Positions 15,851 through 27,377 are shown, numbered from the stretch's first letter. The stretch: 64,000 nt of DNA from Evansella sp. LMS18 (GCF_024362785.1 NZ_CP093301.1:62001-126000), one strand, 5' to 3'. Numbers and translations are program-made. Notes: a model not told the origin generated them from the letters alone.

Positions 15851-18039
15851 CGCTTAATTTCCTCCATGACATACGCTTCGATAATGTCGCCTTCTTTAAC
15901 GTCATTATAATTTTCAAGCGTGATACCACACTCATAGTTTTGCGCAACTTCTTTCACATCGTCCTTAAATCGTTTTAAGTCGCGGATAGCACCTTCATGC
16001 ACTACAACTCCGTCACGGATAAGGCGGACAGTTGCATCCCTTGTAAGCTTGCCGTCTGTCACGTAAGAGCCGGCAATCATGCCGATTTTGGAAACTTTAA
16101 ATGTCTGGCGCACTTCAGCCTGGCCGATTACTTTCTCTTCGAACTCAGGGTCAAGCATTCCTTTCATTGCCGCTTCTATTTCTTCAATAGCATCATAAAT
16201 TACACGATGGAGACGGATGTCAACTTTTTCTGCATCTGCAGTACGCTTAGCATTCACATCAGGACGCACATTAAAACCGATAACCACAGCATTGGAAGCA
16301 CTTGCCAGGATAACGTCTGTTTCGCTTATGGCACCAACACCTGTAGAGATAATATTAACTTTTACGCCTTCCACATCAATCTTTTCAAGGGAACCGCGCA
16401 TCGCTTCAACAGAACCTTGCACATCAGCTTTAATAATGACGTTTATTTCTTTTATTTCACCTTGCTGTATCTGGTTAAACAGATCATCCAGGCTTACCTT
16501 CGAGGATTCGCGTCTTTCAGCCTCACGCTGTTTCGTCGCTCTTGCTTCTCCAATCTGGCGTGCTTTTTTCTCATCTTCAAACACAAGGAACTGATCACCA
16601 GCCTGAGGAACTGCGTTGAGTCCTGTTATTTCCACTGGTGTGGAAGGCCCTGCTGTTTTAACACGGCGGCCAAGATCATTTACCATAGCCCTGACTCTTC
16701 CGAAAGTACTGCCAACTACAATAGGATCGCCAACTTTAAGTGTGCCGGATTGTACAAGGAGTGTAGCAACCGGTCCGCGGCCCCGGTCAAGTTCAGCTTC
16801 AACGACCGTTCCTCTCGCTGTTTTATCAGGGTTTGCCTTCAGCTCCCCTACTTCGGAAACAAGAAGGATCATTTCGAGCAGTTCTTCGATTCCTTCACCG
16901 TTAAGTGCAGAAACATTTACAAAGATAGTGTCCCCGCCCCATGCTTCGGCAACCAGGCCATGCTCTGTTAATTCCTGCATTACACGATCCGGGTTAGCTC
17001 CTTCTTTATCCATTTTGTTTACGGCAACGATAATTGGAACCTCTGCCGCTTTAGCATGGTTGATCGCTTCCACAGTCTGAGGCATTACACCGTCGTCTGC
17101 AGCAACGACAAGTATAGTGATATCTGTTACCTGAGCTCCACGGGCACGCATAGTTGTAAATGCAGCGTGGCCAGGTGTATCAAGAAATGTGATTTTCTTA
17201 TCGTTCTCTTCAACCTGGTAGGCACCAATATGCTGTGTAATTCCCCCAGCTTCACCTGCAGTAACCTTGGTGTGGCGGATACTGTCCAGAAGCGTTGTTT
17301 TACCATGGTCAACGTGTCCCATAATAGTTACAACCGGCGGGCGTTCTTTCAGGTCTTTCGGATCATCATTTTCTTCCATAGTCTCAAATTCAGTCTCATC
17401 GATGACGATTTCTTCTTCTGTTTCAATACCGAAATCCTCTGCAAGCAGCTCAATCGTATCTTTATCAAGCTCCTGGTTAATCGTCGCCATCACCCCAAGG
17501 AACATGAGCTTTTTAATGATTTCTGAAGGTTCCTTGTTAATCTTGTCTGCAAATTCACCTACTGTGACAGGAAGTGTATATGTCACCTTACTAGGCATTT
17601 CCTTTTTCGGTGCAGGCTGATTGTTTTTATGCTGCTGTTGATTTCTGTTTTGATTGTTTTTATTTTTATTTCTGTTATTTCTGTTTTGAGAGTTGTTAGC
17701 GTTATTCTGCTGACCGCGGTTCTTTTTATTTTTTGGGTTTCCGCCGGTGTTGCCCTGTGACTGGCGGTTCTGATTGTTATTTCCGGACTGGTTCCTGTTC
17801 CCCTGCTGGTTCCCTTTGTTTCCTGACGGGTTGCTGTTGGTTTTGCCGCCCTGCTGGGAGTTCCCTCCAGCTGAATTGTTTCCGGAGTTTTCTTTACCCT
17901 TAAGTTTCTGAAGCATATCCTCTGAGAGCACACTCATATGGTTGGATACTTCAATTCCCTTATTTTTAAGCTCATTTATTACATCTTTACTGCTTACGTT
18001 CTTTTCTTTAGCATATTCATATATACGCATTTTTTTCAT
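15847..18039 (-). CDS. infB: Translation initiation factor IF-2
   Basis: A 730-residue GTPase that places fMet-tRNA on the 30S subunit and promotes subunit joining. Order: short N-terminal helical domain (residues 1-50), a ~95-residue linker dominated by Asn, Gln, Gly and Lys (about 50-145), second IF2-N domain, then the G domain with [21 protein letters not shown] and NKMD, followed by domains II-IV. GGGAGG precedes the ATG. The highly biased linker is the notable feature; the rest is ordinary. It sits within rimP-nusA-ylxR-ylxQ-infB-ylxP-rbfA. Confidence 0.97.
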   Translation of the reverse strand: MKKMRIYEYAKEKNVSSKDVINELKNKGIEVSNHMSVLSEDMLQKLKGKENSGNNSAGGNSQQGGKTNSNPSGNKGNQQGNRNQSGNNNQNRQSQGNTGGNPKNKKNRGQQNNANNSQNRNNRNKNKNNQNRNQQQHKNNQPAPKKEMPSKVTYTLPVTVGEFADKINKEPSEIIKKLMFLGVMATINQELDKDTIELLAEDFGIETEEEIVIDETEFETMEENDDPKDLKERPPVVTIMGHVDHGKTTLLDSIRHTKVTAGEAGGITQHIGAYQVEENDKKITFLDTPGHAAFTTMRARGAQVTDITILVVAADDGVMPQTVEAINHAKAAEVPIIVAVNKMDKEGANPDRVMQELTEHGLVAEAWGGDTIFVNVSALNGEGIEELLEMILLVSEVGELKANPDKTARGTVVEAELDRGRGPVATLLVQSGTLKVGDPIVVGSTFGRVRAMVNDLGRRVKTAGPSTPVEITGLNAVPQAGDQFLVFEDEKKARQIGEARATKQREAERRESSKVSLDDLFNQIQQGEIKEINVIIKADVQGSVEAMRGSLEKIDVEGVKVNIISTGVGAISETDVILASASNAVVIGFNVRPDVNAKRTADAEKVDIRLHRVIYDAIEEIEAAMKGMLDPEFEEKVIGQAEVRQTFKVSKIGMIAGSYVTDGKLTRDATVRLIRDGVVVHEGAIRDLKRFKDDVKEVAQNYECGITLENYNDVKEGDIIEAYVMEEIKR

Positions 18040-18117
18040 ATACTTACCTCCCGACTTTATATCGCTGGCGGTACGTGTACCGTTTTATGCTCTGCTTCAG
18101 GCATCAGCGGTATAAAG

Positions 18118-18423
18118 TTATTCAATTATTGATCTGATTTTCTTGGCAAAACCAGGGTCCTCTATCCCAATGACAACCCGCCCGGCTTTACCTATTGCTC
18201 GTCCTATTGCTTCTCTGTTACCTTTAATGAAAAAAGGGATTTTATAATAGCTGCATTTATCTGTGAGCTTTTTCTTTGTGTTATCTGATGCATCTTCCGA
18301 GATAATTACAAGACTGATTTTTTGCTTCTGTACTGCTTTTACCACGAGTTCTTCGCCAGTAACAAGCTTTCCCGCCCTGTATATCAGGCCAAGCAGATTA
18401 AGCCAATCCGATTTTCCTGTCAT
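18118..18423 (-). CDS. ylxQ: L7Ae-family K-turn RNA-binding protein YlxQ
   Basis: A 101-residue ribosomal protein L7Ae/L30e/S12e-type RNA-binding protein (LIYRAGKLVTGEELVVKAVQ, LVIISEDASDNTKKKL). YlxQ of B. subtilis binds kink-turn RNA; its cellular target is uncertain. It starts four bases inside the end of ylxR (ATGA-type overlap). The position between ylxR and infB is conserved in Bacillales. Confidence 0.9.
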   Translation of the reverse strand: MTGKSDWLNLLGLIYRAGKLVTGEELVVKAVQKQKISLVIISEDASDNTKKKLTDKCSYYKIPFFIKGNREAIGRAIGKAGRVVIGIEDPGFAKKIRSIIE

Positions 18424-18695
18424 TTCTTCAGCCCTTCAGCTTCAGCGAGCAGCAAGTCATAAAGCTCAGCATCCACGTTTGTTTTTAAATGCCTGGAAAG
18501 AATATTTTTCTTTTTTGCTTCCTGTATAACTTCCGGATCGGCACTGATGTATGCCCCGCGTCCAGACTGCTTTGAAGTGGGATCTATTTGCACATCTCCA
18601 TCAGGCGTCCTGACTACCCGGATCAATTCCCGCTTAGGCCTCATCTCGTTTGTGATAACACATTTACGAAGTGGTGTTTTTCTCATTCCTGCCAC
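18420..18695 (-). CDS. rnpM: YlxR / RNase P modulator RnpM
   Basis: A 91-residue DUF448 protein (TPLRKCVITNEMRPKRELIRVVR, then GRGAYISADPE). The family member in B. subtilis was renamed RnpM for its effect on RNase P RNA, and earlier work described YlxR as a nucleoid-associated regulator. It lies 14 bases after nusA and overlaps ylxQ. Confidence 0.88.
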   Translation of the reverse strand: MAGMRKTPLRKCVITNEMRPKRELIRVVRTPDGDVQIDPTSKQSGRGAYISADPEVIQEAKKKNILSRHLKTNVDAELYDLLLAEAEGLKK

Positions 18696-18709
18696 AGCAA
18701 GCCACTCCC

Positions 18710-19849
18710 TTACTGATCAAAGTCTTTTTCTTCATTATACTGCATATCTGCCTCATGGGAGTCAGACCATTCTTCATCCTGTTCCTGAGGGGTATTTGGA
18801 TCATAGATGCCTGCTTCTTCGGCATCCGTCTGGCTTTTGATATCTATTTTCCAGCCGGTAAGCTTTGCAGCGAGTCTCGCATTCTGACCACGTTTCCCGA
18901 TCGCCAGGGAAAGCTGGTAATCAGGTACTACTACCTGGGTCATTTTTTCTTCCTCATTAACTGTAACCTGGAGTACCTTGGACGGGCTCAGTGCGTTTGC
19001 GACATACACCTTCGGGTCCTCAGACCAGCGGACAATATCAATTTTTTCCCCTTTAAGCTCATTGACAATCGTCTGAACTCTCTGTCCTTTAGGCCCTACA
19101 CATGAACCTACCGGATCGACCTCTGTATCATCCGCATGGACAGCGATTTTCGATCTGTCTCCTGCTTCCCTTGAAACAGATTTTATTTCTACTGTGCCAT
19201 CGTAAATTTCCGGCACTTCAAGCTCAAATAATCTTTTCAAAAGGCCCGGATGTGTTCTGGAAATCATGATTTGCGGGCCTTTCGTTGTCTTTTCCACCTT
19301 TGTGATAAATGCTTTTATCCTGTCATTGTGGCGGTATGTTTCATTAGGCATTTGCTCGCTTAAAGGCATGAGAGCCTCAACACGGCCGAGGTCCACATAA
19401 ATGAAACGGTGGTCCTGACGCTGTACGATTCCGGTAATTATGTCTTCTTCCCTGTCAATAAAGTCAGAATATATAATACCCCGCTCCGCTTCTCTTACAC
19501 GTTGCGTGACAACCTGCTTTGCCGTCTGGGCTGCTATTCTTCCAAAGTCTCTCGGAGTTACTTCTATTTCAACAACATCATCCACTTCATATTGAGGATT
19601 GATCGCTTTCGCTGCTTCCAGAGAAATCTCCAGTCTGGAATCAAATACTTCTTCCACGACTTCTTTCCTTGCAAAAACACGGATGCTTCCGTTGTCCCTG
19701 TCAATATCCACTCTGACATTCTGAGCAGAGTTGAAATTCCTTTTATAACCGGTAATCAGCGCTTGTTCAATAGCTTCAAGAATTACCTCTTTATCAATAC
19801 CTTTATCCTTCTCGATGCTCGTTAGCGCATCCATAAATTCACTGTTCAT
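18710..19849 (-). CDS. nusA: Transcription termination/antitermination protein NusA
   Basis: A 379-residue RNA polymerase-binding factor that stimulates pausing and intrinsic termination. It has the N-terminal domain (MNSEFMDALTSIEKDKGI), an S1 domain, and two KH domains with DPVGSCVGPKGQRVQTI and LAIGKRGQNARLAAKLTGWKIDI. The ~30-residue C-terminus is very acidic. Length fits the Gram-positive short form without the C-terminal repeats. GGGGGAA lies about eleven bases before the ATG. Confidence 0.96.
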   Translation of the reverse strand: MNSEFMDALTSIEKDKGIDKEVILEAIEQALITGYKRNFNSAQNVRVDIDRDNGSIRVFARKEVVEEVFDSRLEISLEAAKAINPQYEVDDVVEIEVTPRDFGRIAAQTAKQVVTQRVREAERGIIYSDFIDREEDIITGIVQRQDHRFIYVDLGRVEALMPLSEQMPNETYRHNDRIKAFITKVEKTTKGPQIMISRTHPGLLKRLFELEVPEIYDGTVEIKSVSREAGDRSKIAVHADDTEVDPVGSCVGPKGQRVQTIVNELKGEKIDIVRWSEDPKVYVANALSPSKVLQVTVNEEEKMTQVVVPDYQLSLAIGKRGQNARLAAKLTGWKIDIKSQTDAEEAGIYDPNTPQEQDEEWSDSHEADMQYNEEKDFDQ

Positions 19850-19874
19850 TTAACAAGGTTCCCCCTTTCAATTA

Positions 19875-20351
19875 TTAAAAAACGACAGCCAGTCTTGCTT
19901 TAGCTACTTTGTCGTATGGTATTTCCACTACTTTTGTCCGGGTCTTTACTTTTCTTTCAATCGTTAGTATTTCTCCGTCGAATTCTGTTAGTTTCCCTTC
20001 AAACTGCTTTTCACCGTCGATTGGGGCATATGTTGTCACGTGGACGTTTTTGCCGACAGCCCGCTGTATATCTTTTTCGCCTTTAAGGGGCCTTTCTGCT
20101 CCAGGTGAGGAAACTTCCAGGTAATATGCCTGCTCAACAGGATCCCGTTTATCCAGCTCTTCGCTTAACCGCTCGCTTACAGCGGCACAGTCGTCAAGGT
20201 CAACTCCGCTCCCATTTTCTCTTTCAATATAGACACGAAGGAACCAGTTTTTACCTTCTTTTTTGAATTCCACATCTACTAATTCCAGAGCCAGATCGGA
20301 CAAAATAGGGGTTACAATTGATTCCGTGATTTCCCTTACATTGCCAGCCAT
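19875..20351 (-). CDS. rimP: Ribosome maturation factor RimP
   Basis: A 158-residue 30S maturation factor. [25 protein letters not shown] at the N-terminus and [13 protein letters not shown] in the middle are diagnostic. SD AAGGAGG precedes the ATG. It is the first gene of the nusA-infB operon, as in most bacteria. The upstream gap is occupied by repeat copy B, so the operon promoter is in the 70 bases between or within the repeat; none was confidently identified. Confidence 0.95.
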   Translation of the reverse strand: MAGNVREITESIVTPILSDLALELVDVEFKKEGKNWFLRVYIERENGSGVDLDDCAAVSERLSEELDKRDPVEQAYYLEVSSPGAERPLKGEKDIQRAVGKNVHVTTYAPIDGEKQFEGKLTEFDGEILTIERKVKTRTKVVEIPYDKVAKARLAVVF

Positions 20352-20423
20352 TCGCTTGCCTCCTTAACTATTCTGTTTCCCTGGCTGATTCAGGTTTGAA
20401 ATTTATCAGCATTTTTACACTTT

Positions 20424-20670
20424 GAATTAATTTCATAATTCAGGATTTGCATCTTTCATACGAACATTATCTTAAAAGGTTGCTTTGTTGTTCGATTTAC
20501 GCTTCAGACGGACGCGTTCTGCGGGCACGGCTTCAACTAATTTCTGACGGCTGAACGCCGTCAAAAATGGATTTTCAGCTCATGCTATTCCCGCAAGAGT
20601 CGCCGTCTTACTCTACAATCGAAAAGTAATGTTCATCTTTTTATACAAAACCTATATATGAAATTCATTC
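20424..20670. repeat. Imperfect inverted-repeat element, copy B
   Basis: The best preserved copy. The ends are GAATTAATTTCATA and TATGAAATTCATTC, inverted repeats with one mismatch. Moving inward, GAACATTA pairs with AATGTTC, TTCGATT with AATCGAA, AGACGG with CCGTCT and TGCGGG with CCCGCA. The centre is the perfect hairpin TGACGGC-TGAAC-GCCGTCA at 20545-20563, so the whole element can fold on itself. No open reading frame or transposase is present. Confidence 0.88.
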
Positions 20671-20835
20671 ACTTTAAGAAAGTATAAAATTTTAGCGAAG
20701 AAGTTGATTCGACGTAGTGCAAATTTTTAAGGCTAAAGTATAAGTGCACCTACGCCTCTGTCTTCTCCTTAGGCTCGCCAATCGGCGAGTTTTCTTTATA
20801 ACAGCTAGTTTTCTCTTAACATTCCTCTATGAGTA
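20671..20835. other. Non-coding stretch beside repeat copy B
   Basis: No gene is seen. AAAGTATAA occurs twice (near 20680 and 20737) around a segment with TTAGC/GCTAA at its ends, resembling another Bacillaceae intergenic repeat. At 20774-20789 CTCGCC-AATC-GGCGAG forms a hairpin followed on the plus strand by TTTTCTTT, a terminator pointing against all genes of the window. Confidence 0.35.
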
Positions 20836-20836
20836 C

Positions 20837-20870
20837 AAAAGAAAGAGTGGGAATCAGACCCACTCTTTCC
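20837..20870 (-). terminator. Terminator after polC
   Basis: On the minus strand GAAAGAGTGGG and CCCACTCTTTC pair perfectly around a seven-base loop and are followed by TTTTGT. It lies about 85 bases after the polC stop. Confidence 0.8.
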
Positions 20871-20953
20871 GCCGTTACTATTACCAGTATTTCCATCTTA
20901 CTATAACATAAACCATTTTCTCTTGCAAATGACGCCATAACCGGGTTTTTCCA

Positions 20954-23900
20954 TTAAAACAGGGACAGCTGGTTAGAATCAGGCAGCATGTCGAGACACC
21001 CGTGGTCATCGAGATTTTCCAGGACCGTTTTTGTGATTCTGCTTCGCTCCCTGAGGTCTTCTTTAGACAGGAACTCTCTTTCTTCTCTTGCTTTTACAAT
21101 GTTGAGCGCGGCATTTGTTCCTACACCTGTCAAGGCATTGAAAGGCGGTATAAGGCTGTCCCCGTCCACAATGAATTCTGTCGCAGATGAGCGGTACAGA
21201 TCCACCTTCTGGAAGGAAAGGCCTCTTTCACACATTTCCAGGGAAAGCTCCAGCACAGTAACAACACTCTTTTCTTTAGGAGTGGCATCAAGACCCTTTG
21301 CATATATTTCTTCTATCCTTTTCCGGATGCTTGCAGAGCCTCTTATCATCGTATCAAGTTCAAAGTCATCTGCCCTCACTGTGAAGTAGGCAGCATAAAA
21401 CAGGATAGGATGATAAACCTTGAAATATGCGATTCTGACAGCCATTAACACGTATGCAGCAGCATGGGCTTTCGGGAACATGTATTTAATCTTCAGGCAG
21501 GAACTGATGTACCAGTCGGGAACCCCGTGTTTTTTCATTTCTTCAATCCATTCTTCCTGCAGCCCTTTTCCTTTACGGACAAACTCCATAATTTTAAAGG
21601 CGAGGGAATGTTCAAGCCCTTTATAAATAAGATAAACCATTATATCATCACGGCAGCCGATAACATCTTTCAGCACACAAGTGCCGTCAGCAATGAGGTC
21701 AGCCGCGTTATTCAGCCAGACATCCGTTCCGTGTGACAGTCCCGATATCTGTACAAGTTCACTGAACGTATTCGGTTTTGTCTCTTCAAGCATCTGACGG
21801 ACAAAACGAGTCCCGAATTCAGGAATTCCATAAGTTCCGGTCTTACACATAATCTGTTCTTCCGTGACTCCTAAAGCTTCTGTACCCCCGAACAGCTTGA
21901 ACACCTCAGGATCATCTACCGGTATATCTTTAGGGTCCATGCCGCTTAAGTCCTGAAGCATTCTGATAACCGTCGGATCATCGTGCCCCAGTATATCAAG
22001 TTTAAGCAGGTTGTCGTGTATCGAATGGAAATCATAATGGGTTGTCTTCCACTCGGATGAAGAATCGTCCGCAGGATACTGGATTGGTGAAAAATCGTAA
22101 ATGTCCATATAGTCAGGCACAACGATAATACCTCCAGGGTGCTGTCCGGTAGTTCTCTTTACACCTGTACATCCTGATACCAGCCGGTCAATCTCAGCCC
22201 CTCGCAGCTGGAGCTGGTTGTCATCTTCATATCCTTTAACAAACCCGTAAGCTGTTTTTTCAGCAACCGTGCCTATTGTTCCGGCACGGTAAACATATTC
22301 CTCCCCGAAAAGTTCTTTCGTATAGTTATGGGCTACCGGCTGGTAATCTCCGGAGAAGTTCAAATCGATATCGGGAACCTTGTCCCCTTTAAACCCAAGG
22401 AATGTTTCAAACGGTATATCCTGTCCGTCTTTTTTATACTTTGTTCCGCATTTTTCGCAGTCTTTATCCGGCAGGTCAAATCCTGAACCTACCGATCCGT
22501 CATCAAAAAAGATGGAATGGTGGCATTCAGGACAGACATAATGCGGCGGCAATGGGTTCACTTCCGTAATTTCGGTCATTGTTGCAACAAAACTCGACCC
22601 GACGGAACCACGGGACCCTACTAAGTAGCCATCTTCAAGAGACTTCTTAACAAGTTTCTGTGAAATTAGATAAATAACGGAAAACCCGTTGCTGATGATA
22701 CTGTTCAGCTCTTTTTCAAGTCTGGCTTCCACTAATTCCGGCAGCTCCTCACCATAGATGCTCCGTGCCATACCGTAACTCATCTCTCTCATCTCTTCAT
22801 CTGCACCTTCGATTTTAGGTGTGTAAAGATCATCGGGTATCGGCTTGATATCATCTATCTCATCAGCAATAAAGTTGGTGTTTTCAACGACAATTTCCTT
22901 CGCTTTTTGTTCAGGAAGGAAACGGAAGCATTCGAGCATCTCGTCTGTGGACCGGAAATGAACTTCAGGGAGTGTCTGCTTATTCAGAGGATTCGCACCA
23001 CCCTGAGAAGCAATCAGAATTTTTCTGTAAACATGATCCTCTTTATTAAGGTAATGGACATTTCCTGTTGCTACTACCTTTTTGCCCAGCTTGTCCCCCA
23101 GGTCTACAATCTTTTTCAATATATCTTTTAAAGCGAGTTCATCTCTGATAATTTCCTTTTCAATGAGATGCCTGTAATTGGCCGGCGGCTGTACTTCCAG
23201 GTAATCATAGAATTCCGCAACCTCTTCCACTTCTTCAGGGGATTTCTGCATCATTGCATCAAAGACTTCCCCTTTATCGCATCCTGAGCCAACAATAAGC
23301 CCGTCCCGGTGTTTTGTAAGTACAGATTTAGGTATACGGGGAACACGGTGGAAGTAGTCAATATGTGACTTCGAAATCAGCTGGTACATGTTGCGCAGCC
23401 CTGTTTTATTCTGAGCAAAAATAATACAGTGGTTAGGGCGCTGCTTCTTATAGTCATCACCGGAAGTCTGTTCATTGAGTTCATGATGTTTTGTTATCTC
23501 TTTTTCTGCTGCGTCTTTTACCATCTTCCAGAGAAGGTGTCCGGTCGCTTCTGCATCATAGATAGCACGGTGATGGGACACAAGTTCAATGTTAAACTTC
23601 TTACAAAGCGTATTCAGCCTGTGATTTTTAAACTGGGGATAAAGGAATCTCCCAAGCTCCAGAGTATCTATCACCGGGTTCTTCGCCTTCTCAAGCCCGA
23701 TTTTCTTGAATGCGGCATTAATAAACGCCATATCAAAGCTGGCATTATGTGCCACAAGAATATCGTTGCCAATCCATTCATGGAAATCCCTGACCACTTC
23801 GTCCACTTCTGGAGCATTTTCCACCATGTCATCGGTAATTCCAGTCAAGTCAATGATTAACGGAGAAAGCTTCTCGTGTGGGTTCGCAAAAGACTCGAAA

Positions 23901-25258
23901 CGGTCGACAATTTCCCCATCTTTGATTTTGACTGCCGCAAGTTCAATAATCGTGTTATAAACTGCAGAAAGGCCTGTAGTCTCCACGTCAAAAACAATGT
24001 ATGTTTCTTCCAGGAGATCTCTGTCAGCTTCGTTATATACGATAGGTACTCCGTCATCAACTAAGTTGGCTTCGACCCCGTAAAGTATTTTAACACCATT
24101 TTTCTGGCCAGCTCCGTAAGCCTCCGGAAATGACTGCAGTACGCCATGGTCAGTAACAGCGATCGCTTTATGGCCCCATTTTTTCGCTTGTTCAATATAC
24201 CTGGATACGGAAGTTACTGCATCCATCTGGCTCATTGGCGTATGAAGATGCAGTTCTACCCGTTTTTCTCCTTCTGGAGCTTTATCCGTTCTTTCTGCAG
24301 GGGTTATTTGCTGCAGGTCTCTTCCCATCATTACAAGATCCCTTACGAAAGTATCAAACTGGACGCTTCCCCGGACTTTAAGCCACATTCCTTTTTTTAT
24401 TGACTGCAGCACTGCCAGGTCTTCTTTATCATTAGAGAAAATCTTAATGAGCAGAGAATCGGTATAATCTGTTATTTTAAAAGTCAGGAGGGTTCTGCCG
24501 CTGCGAAGTTCCTTCGTTTCTGCAAAGAAGACATAGCCTTGTACAGAAGCCCGCCGTTCCTCCTCAATGATTTCCTTAATCGGCCTGATTTCTTCAGATT
24601 TGATATTCGTCCCAAGAGCAATGTTGCCGCTCTGTCCTGTTTCTTTAGCTTTTGCTTCCTGCTTTTTCTTTTCCATCATTGCTTCGACAACTTTGGAATG
24701 GTCTTCTTCGTTCTTTTGCTCCACGAATTTTTCAATCGCTTCTTTTGATTCCTTCACTTCCGTTTCCAGGACAGGCACCTCAAAGCCAAGCTCTCTCACA
24801 ACTTGCTGAAATGGTTCCTGCAGGCGCCTCTTTACCATTTCCGCTTCTGTTTCGTTCATGACGGCTATAATGAGTTTTCTTCCATCCATTTGCGGAGTCT
24901 GTTCCTGAAGCCGGCGGATCAGACCGTTTGTAGAGGAACGCAGAGTTTCCACGATAAACGGCCAGTAGTCTTTTATATATTCTCCAAGGGAAACTTCCCT
25001 GCCGTATGTAAGACTAACATCCACTTTGGCTATATGCTGAAGTCCTTGTCTTATTCTGCTCTGGAACAATTCGAAGGCAGGAAATGGAAGAACCTGGGGA
25101 AGAAATATTGTGAATCTCCATCGTTTTTCCGACTGGTAAACTTCTAATCTCTCAATCGCGCCCTCCTGCAGATATTGTTTTACAATATCATCAGGCATTG
25201 CTACCTGTTCAAGCAGCAGCTCAAACCGCTCCTGGCGGATTTGCTGATCACCGTTCAT
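20954..25258 (-). CDS. polC: DNA polymerase III PolC-type alpha subunit
   Basis: A 1434-residue Gram-positive replicative polymerase with built-in proofreading. Order: N-terminal domain, OB fold, PHP domain ([15 protein letters not shown]) interrupted by a DEDDh 3'-5' exonuclease ([10 protein letters not shown] at about 415 to [15 protein letters not shown]), a zinc-binding motif (CPECHHS ... CEKCGTKY), the C-family palm with [12 protein letters not shown], and the C-terminal helix-hairpin-helix region. Length is normal. Upstream is an SD GGAGGAGG. It is separated from proS and rimP by repeat copies on both sides, so it is likely its own transcription unit. Confidence 0.98.
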   Translation of the reverse strand: MNGDQQIRQERFELLLEQVAMPDDIVKQYLQEGAIERLEVYQSEKRWRFTIFLPQVLPFPAFELFQSRIRQGLQHIAKVDVSLTYGREVSLGEYIKDYWPFIVETLRSSTNGLIRRLQEQTPQMDGRKLIIAVMNETEAEMVKRRLQEPFQQVVRELGFEVPVLETEVKESKEAIEKFVEQKNEEDHSKVVEAMMEKKKQEAKAKETGQSGNIALGTNIKSEEIRPIKEIIEEERRASVQGYVFFAETKELRSGRTLLTFKITDYTDSLLIKIFSNDKEDLAVLQSIKKGMWLKVRGSVQFDTFVRDLVMMGRDLQQITPAERTDKAPEGEKRVELHLHTPMSQMDAVTSVSRYIEQAKKWGHKAIAVTDHGVLQSFPEAYGAGQKNGVKILYGVEANLVDDGVPIVYNEADRDLLEETYIVFDVETTGLSAVYNTIIELAAVKIKDGEIVDRFESFANPHEKLSPLIIDLTGITDDMVENAPEVDEVVRDFHEWIGNDILVAHNASFDMAFINAAFKKIGLEKAKNPVIDTLELGRFLYPQFKNHRLNTLCKKFNIELVSHHRAIYDAEATGHLLWKMVKDAAEKEITKHHELNEQTSGDDYKKQRPNHCIIFAQNKTGLRNMYQLISKSHIDYFHRVPRIPKSVLTKHRDGLIVGSGCDKGEVFDAMMQKSPEEVEEVAEFYDYLEVQPPANYRHLIEKEIIRDELALKDILKKIVDLGDKLGKKVVATGNVHYLNKEDHVYRKILIASQGGANPLNKQTLPEVHFRSTDEMLECFRFLPEQKAKEIVVENTNFIADEIDDIKPIPDDLYTPKIEGADEEMREMSYGMARSIYGEELPELVEARLEKELNSIISNGFSVIYLISQKLVKKSLEDGYLVGSRGSVGSSFVATMTEITEVNPLPPHYVCPECHHSIFFDDGSVGSGFDLPDKDCEKCGTKYKKDGQDIPFETFLGFKGDKVPDIDLNFSGDYQPVAHNYTKELFGEEYVYRAGTIGTVAEKTAYGFVKGYEDDNQLQLRGAEIDRLVSGCTGVKRTTGQHPGGIIVVPDYMDIYDFSPIQYPADDSSSEWKTTHYDFHSIHDNLLKLDILGHDDPTVIRMLQDLSGMDPKDIPVDDPEVFKLFGGTEALGVTEEQIMCKTGTYGIPEFGTRFVRQMLEETKPNTFSELVQISGLSHGTDVWLNNAADLIADGTCVLKDVIGCRDDIMVYLIYKGLEHSLAFKIMEFVRKGKGLQEEWIEEMKKHGVPDWYISSCLKIKYMFPKAHAAAYVLMAVRIAYFKVYHPILFYAAYFTVRADDFELDTMIRGSASIRKRIEEIYAKGLDATPKEKSVVTVLELSLEMCERGLSFQKVDLYRSSATEFIVDGDSLIPPFNALTGVGTNAALNIVKAREEREFLSKEDLRERSRITKTVLENLDDHGCLDMLPDSNQLSLF

Positions 25259-25380
25259 CGTGGTGTTCCTCCTCCGAAAAATAGTTTTTTCCCGCCCGTT
25301 AAGCGGGAAGAGGCTGGCTCACGGGTAAATTACAACCTACTGAGCAGCAGCCTCATGCAGTCTGATATTTATTATCAGAA

Positions 25381-25620
25381 GAATCAATTTCACAATTCCA
25401 AGATTTTCATCATTAATATGAACATTGTCTTAGGTTACTTTGTTGTTCGATTTACGCGACAAACGGACGCGTTCGGCACGGCTTCAACTAATTTTTAATG
25501 GCTGAGGCCGTCAAAAATGGATTTTCAGCTCGCGCTGCTCCCGCCAGAGTCGCCGTCTGTCGCTGCAATCGAAAAGTATGTTCATCTTTTTTATGCAAAG
25601 TCTATATATGAAATTCATTC
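25381..25620. repeat. Imperfect inverted-repeat element, copy C
   Basis: Third copy, same orientation as A and B, in the proS-polC gap. The ends GAATCAATTTCA and TATATGAAATTCATTC are inverted. Compared with A and B the left arm has lost the TGCGGG block and part of the central hairpin. Both arms have changed together at one place: GCGACAAACGG (25456-25466) faces CCGTCTGTCGC (25553-25563), where A has GCTTCAGACGG facing CCGTCTTACGC. The rest of the gap, 25259-25380, holds the polC SD and a small CCCGC/GCGGG hairpin. 25621-25679 shows no clear terminator. Confidence 0.85.
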
Positions 25621-25679
25621 AAATATATTTATTTTAGTCCAGGGTGGTACATATACCAATCTGCCCTATAGCTAAGAGT

Positions 25680-27377
25680 TTAAATAAGCTCTTCTATTTT
25701 TTGAAGCAGATCATCTTTATGAATTTCGTGAACTTCCCCGGTATTTCGGACTTTTAACTCAACTATTCCTTCAGATGCCTGCTTGCCGGCCGTTATTCTC
25801 AGCGGTATGCCAATTAAATCAGCATCTTTGAATTTAACTCCGGCTCTCTCTTTCCGGTCATCCAGTAAAACTTCGTATCTATTATCCCTGAATTGTTCGT
25901 AAAGTTCCTCTGCCAGATTCAGCTGATCTTCCTGTTTTACATTTACAGGAATGACGTGTATGTGGAATGGTGCAACAGTTGAAGGCCAGATAATTCCGTC
26001 TTCGTCATGATGCTGTTCCACAATAGCCGCAACCGTGCGGGAAACCCCTATACCGTAACTGCCCATCACAATCGGCTTGCTTTTTCCGTTCTCATCAAGG
26101 TAATAGGCGCCAAGGGCTTCGCTGTATTTCGTGCCTAGTTTAAAGACATGTCCTACTTCAATTCCTTCTTTAAATCGGATTGTTCCTTTTCCGTCTGGGG
26201 AAGGGTCCCCTTCCTGGATATTCCTTAAATCGGCAAACTGGTCCACTTTGAAATCTCTGGAAACATTTACGTTAACAAAATGGGTGTCCTCTTTATTTGC
26301 GCCACAGACTCCATTAACTATTGTTTCTACAGCCTGGTCAGCGATGATTTTTACATCTTCACTTATTTTTACCGGTCCAATATAGCCTGGTACTGTCCCC
26401 GTATACTGTTTCGTCTCAGCTTCTGTCGCGATTTCCACGGACTGGGCATTGAAAAGATGTTTCACCTTAATCTCGTTAACTTCATGGTCACCACGGACGA
26501 GGACCAGCACTGGCTCTTCATCGACAATAAACAGAACCGATTTTATCAGCTTTTCCTCTGGTTTATCCAGAAAGCCCGCGACTTCAGCAATCGTCTTTTG
26601 GCCAGGTGTATCCACAGCTTCAAGGTCTTTCTCTGCTTCCACAGACTTCTCATAATTTACATTTACAGGAGCAATCTCTATATTAGCCGCAAAATCTGAC
26701 TCATCGGAAAAAGCGATTGTATCTTCCCCTATGTCAGAAAGAACCATAAACTCATGGGTATCTTTTCCGCCCATAGCACCGGAGTCCGCTACAACTGCTC
26801 TGAAGTCCAGGCCGCAGCGACTGAATATTTTCATGTAAGCATTATACATAGCCTCATAGCTTTTATCGAGCCCCTCAAAATCTTTATCGAAGGAATAGGC
26901 GTCTTTCATTAAAAACTCCCGTGACCGGAGAACCCCAAACCTCGGCCTTCTTTCATCCCGGAATTTTGTCTGGATCTGGTAAAGAGTCATTGGCAGTTTT
27001 TTATATGATTGAACTTCATCCCGAACGATGGAAGTCAGCACTTCTTCATGAGTGGGTCCAAGAGCAAATTCTCTGTTATGGCGGTCCTTCAGCCTCATGA
27101 GTTCAGGGCCGTATACTTCCCATCTTCCGGACTCCTTCCATAATTCAGCCGGCTGAATAGCAGGCATAAGGAGTTCCTGGGCATAAGCCCTGTCCATTTC
27201 TTCACGAATAATATTTTCTACTTTCTTCAATACTTTATACCCGAGGGGTAAAAATGAATAAATCCCTGAAGTGCTCTGCCTGATTAATCCGGCTCTGAGC
27301 ATCAGCTGATGGCTTTTTGCTTCAGCATCACTTGGTATATCCCTTAGAGTTGGTGTAAAATACGTACTTTGTCTCAT
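25680..27377 (-). CDS. proS: Prolyl-tRNA synthetase
   Basis: A 565-residue class II synthetase of the bacterial type with the inserted editing domain between motifs 2 and 3 (about residues 230-390). Motif 1 region [18 protein letters not shown], motif 2 [21 protein letters not shown] (split by one conserved loop) and motif 3 [14 protein letters not shown] are visible. The ATG at 27377 has GAGGTGG at the right spacing and begins [15 protein letters not shown] like relatives; an upstream start five codons earlier has no SD. No T-box leader is seen. Confidence 0.96.
   Translation of the reverse strand: MRQSTYFTPTLRDIPSDAEAKSHQLMLRAGLIRQSTSGIYSFLPLGYKVLKKVENIIREEMDRAYAQELLMPAIQPAELWKESGRWEVYGPELMRLKDRHNREFALGPTHEEVLTSIVRDEVQSYKKLPMTLYQIQTKFRDERRPRFGVLRSREFLMKDAYSFDKDFEGLDKSYEAMYNAYMKIFSRCGLDFRAVVADSGAMGGKDTHEFMVLSDIGEDTIAFSDESDFAANIEIAPVNVNYEKSVEAEKDLEAVDTPGQKTIAEVAGFLDKPEEKLIKSVLFIVDEEPVLVLVRGDHEVNEIKVKHLFNAQSVEIATEAETKQYTGTVPGYIGPVKISEDVKIIADQAVETIVNGVCGANKEDTHFVNVNVSRDFKVDQFADLRNIQEGDPSPDGKGTIRFKEGIEVGHVFKLGTKYSEALGAYYLDENGKSKPIVMGSYGIGVSRTVAAIVEQHHDEDGIIWPSTVAPFHIHVIPVNVKQEDQLNLAEELYEQFRDNRYEVLLDDRKERAGVKFKDADLIGIPLRITAGKQASEGIVELKVRNTGEVHEIHKDDLLQKIEELI

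Noticed and set aside
15997-16971. 324-codon open frame on the plus strand opposite infB
   Set aside because: It lies wholly inside infB, has a composition typical of an antisense shadow (rich in Cys, Phe, His), no SD, and no recognisable domain.
25259-25320. CCCGC/GCGGG hairpin before polC as a terminator
   Set aside because: On the minus strand it is followed by A residues, not T, and it lies in the polC leader.
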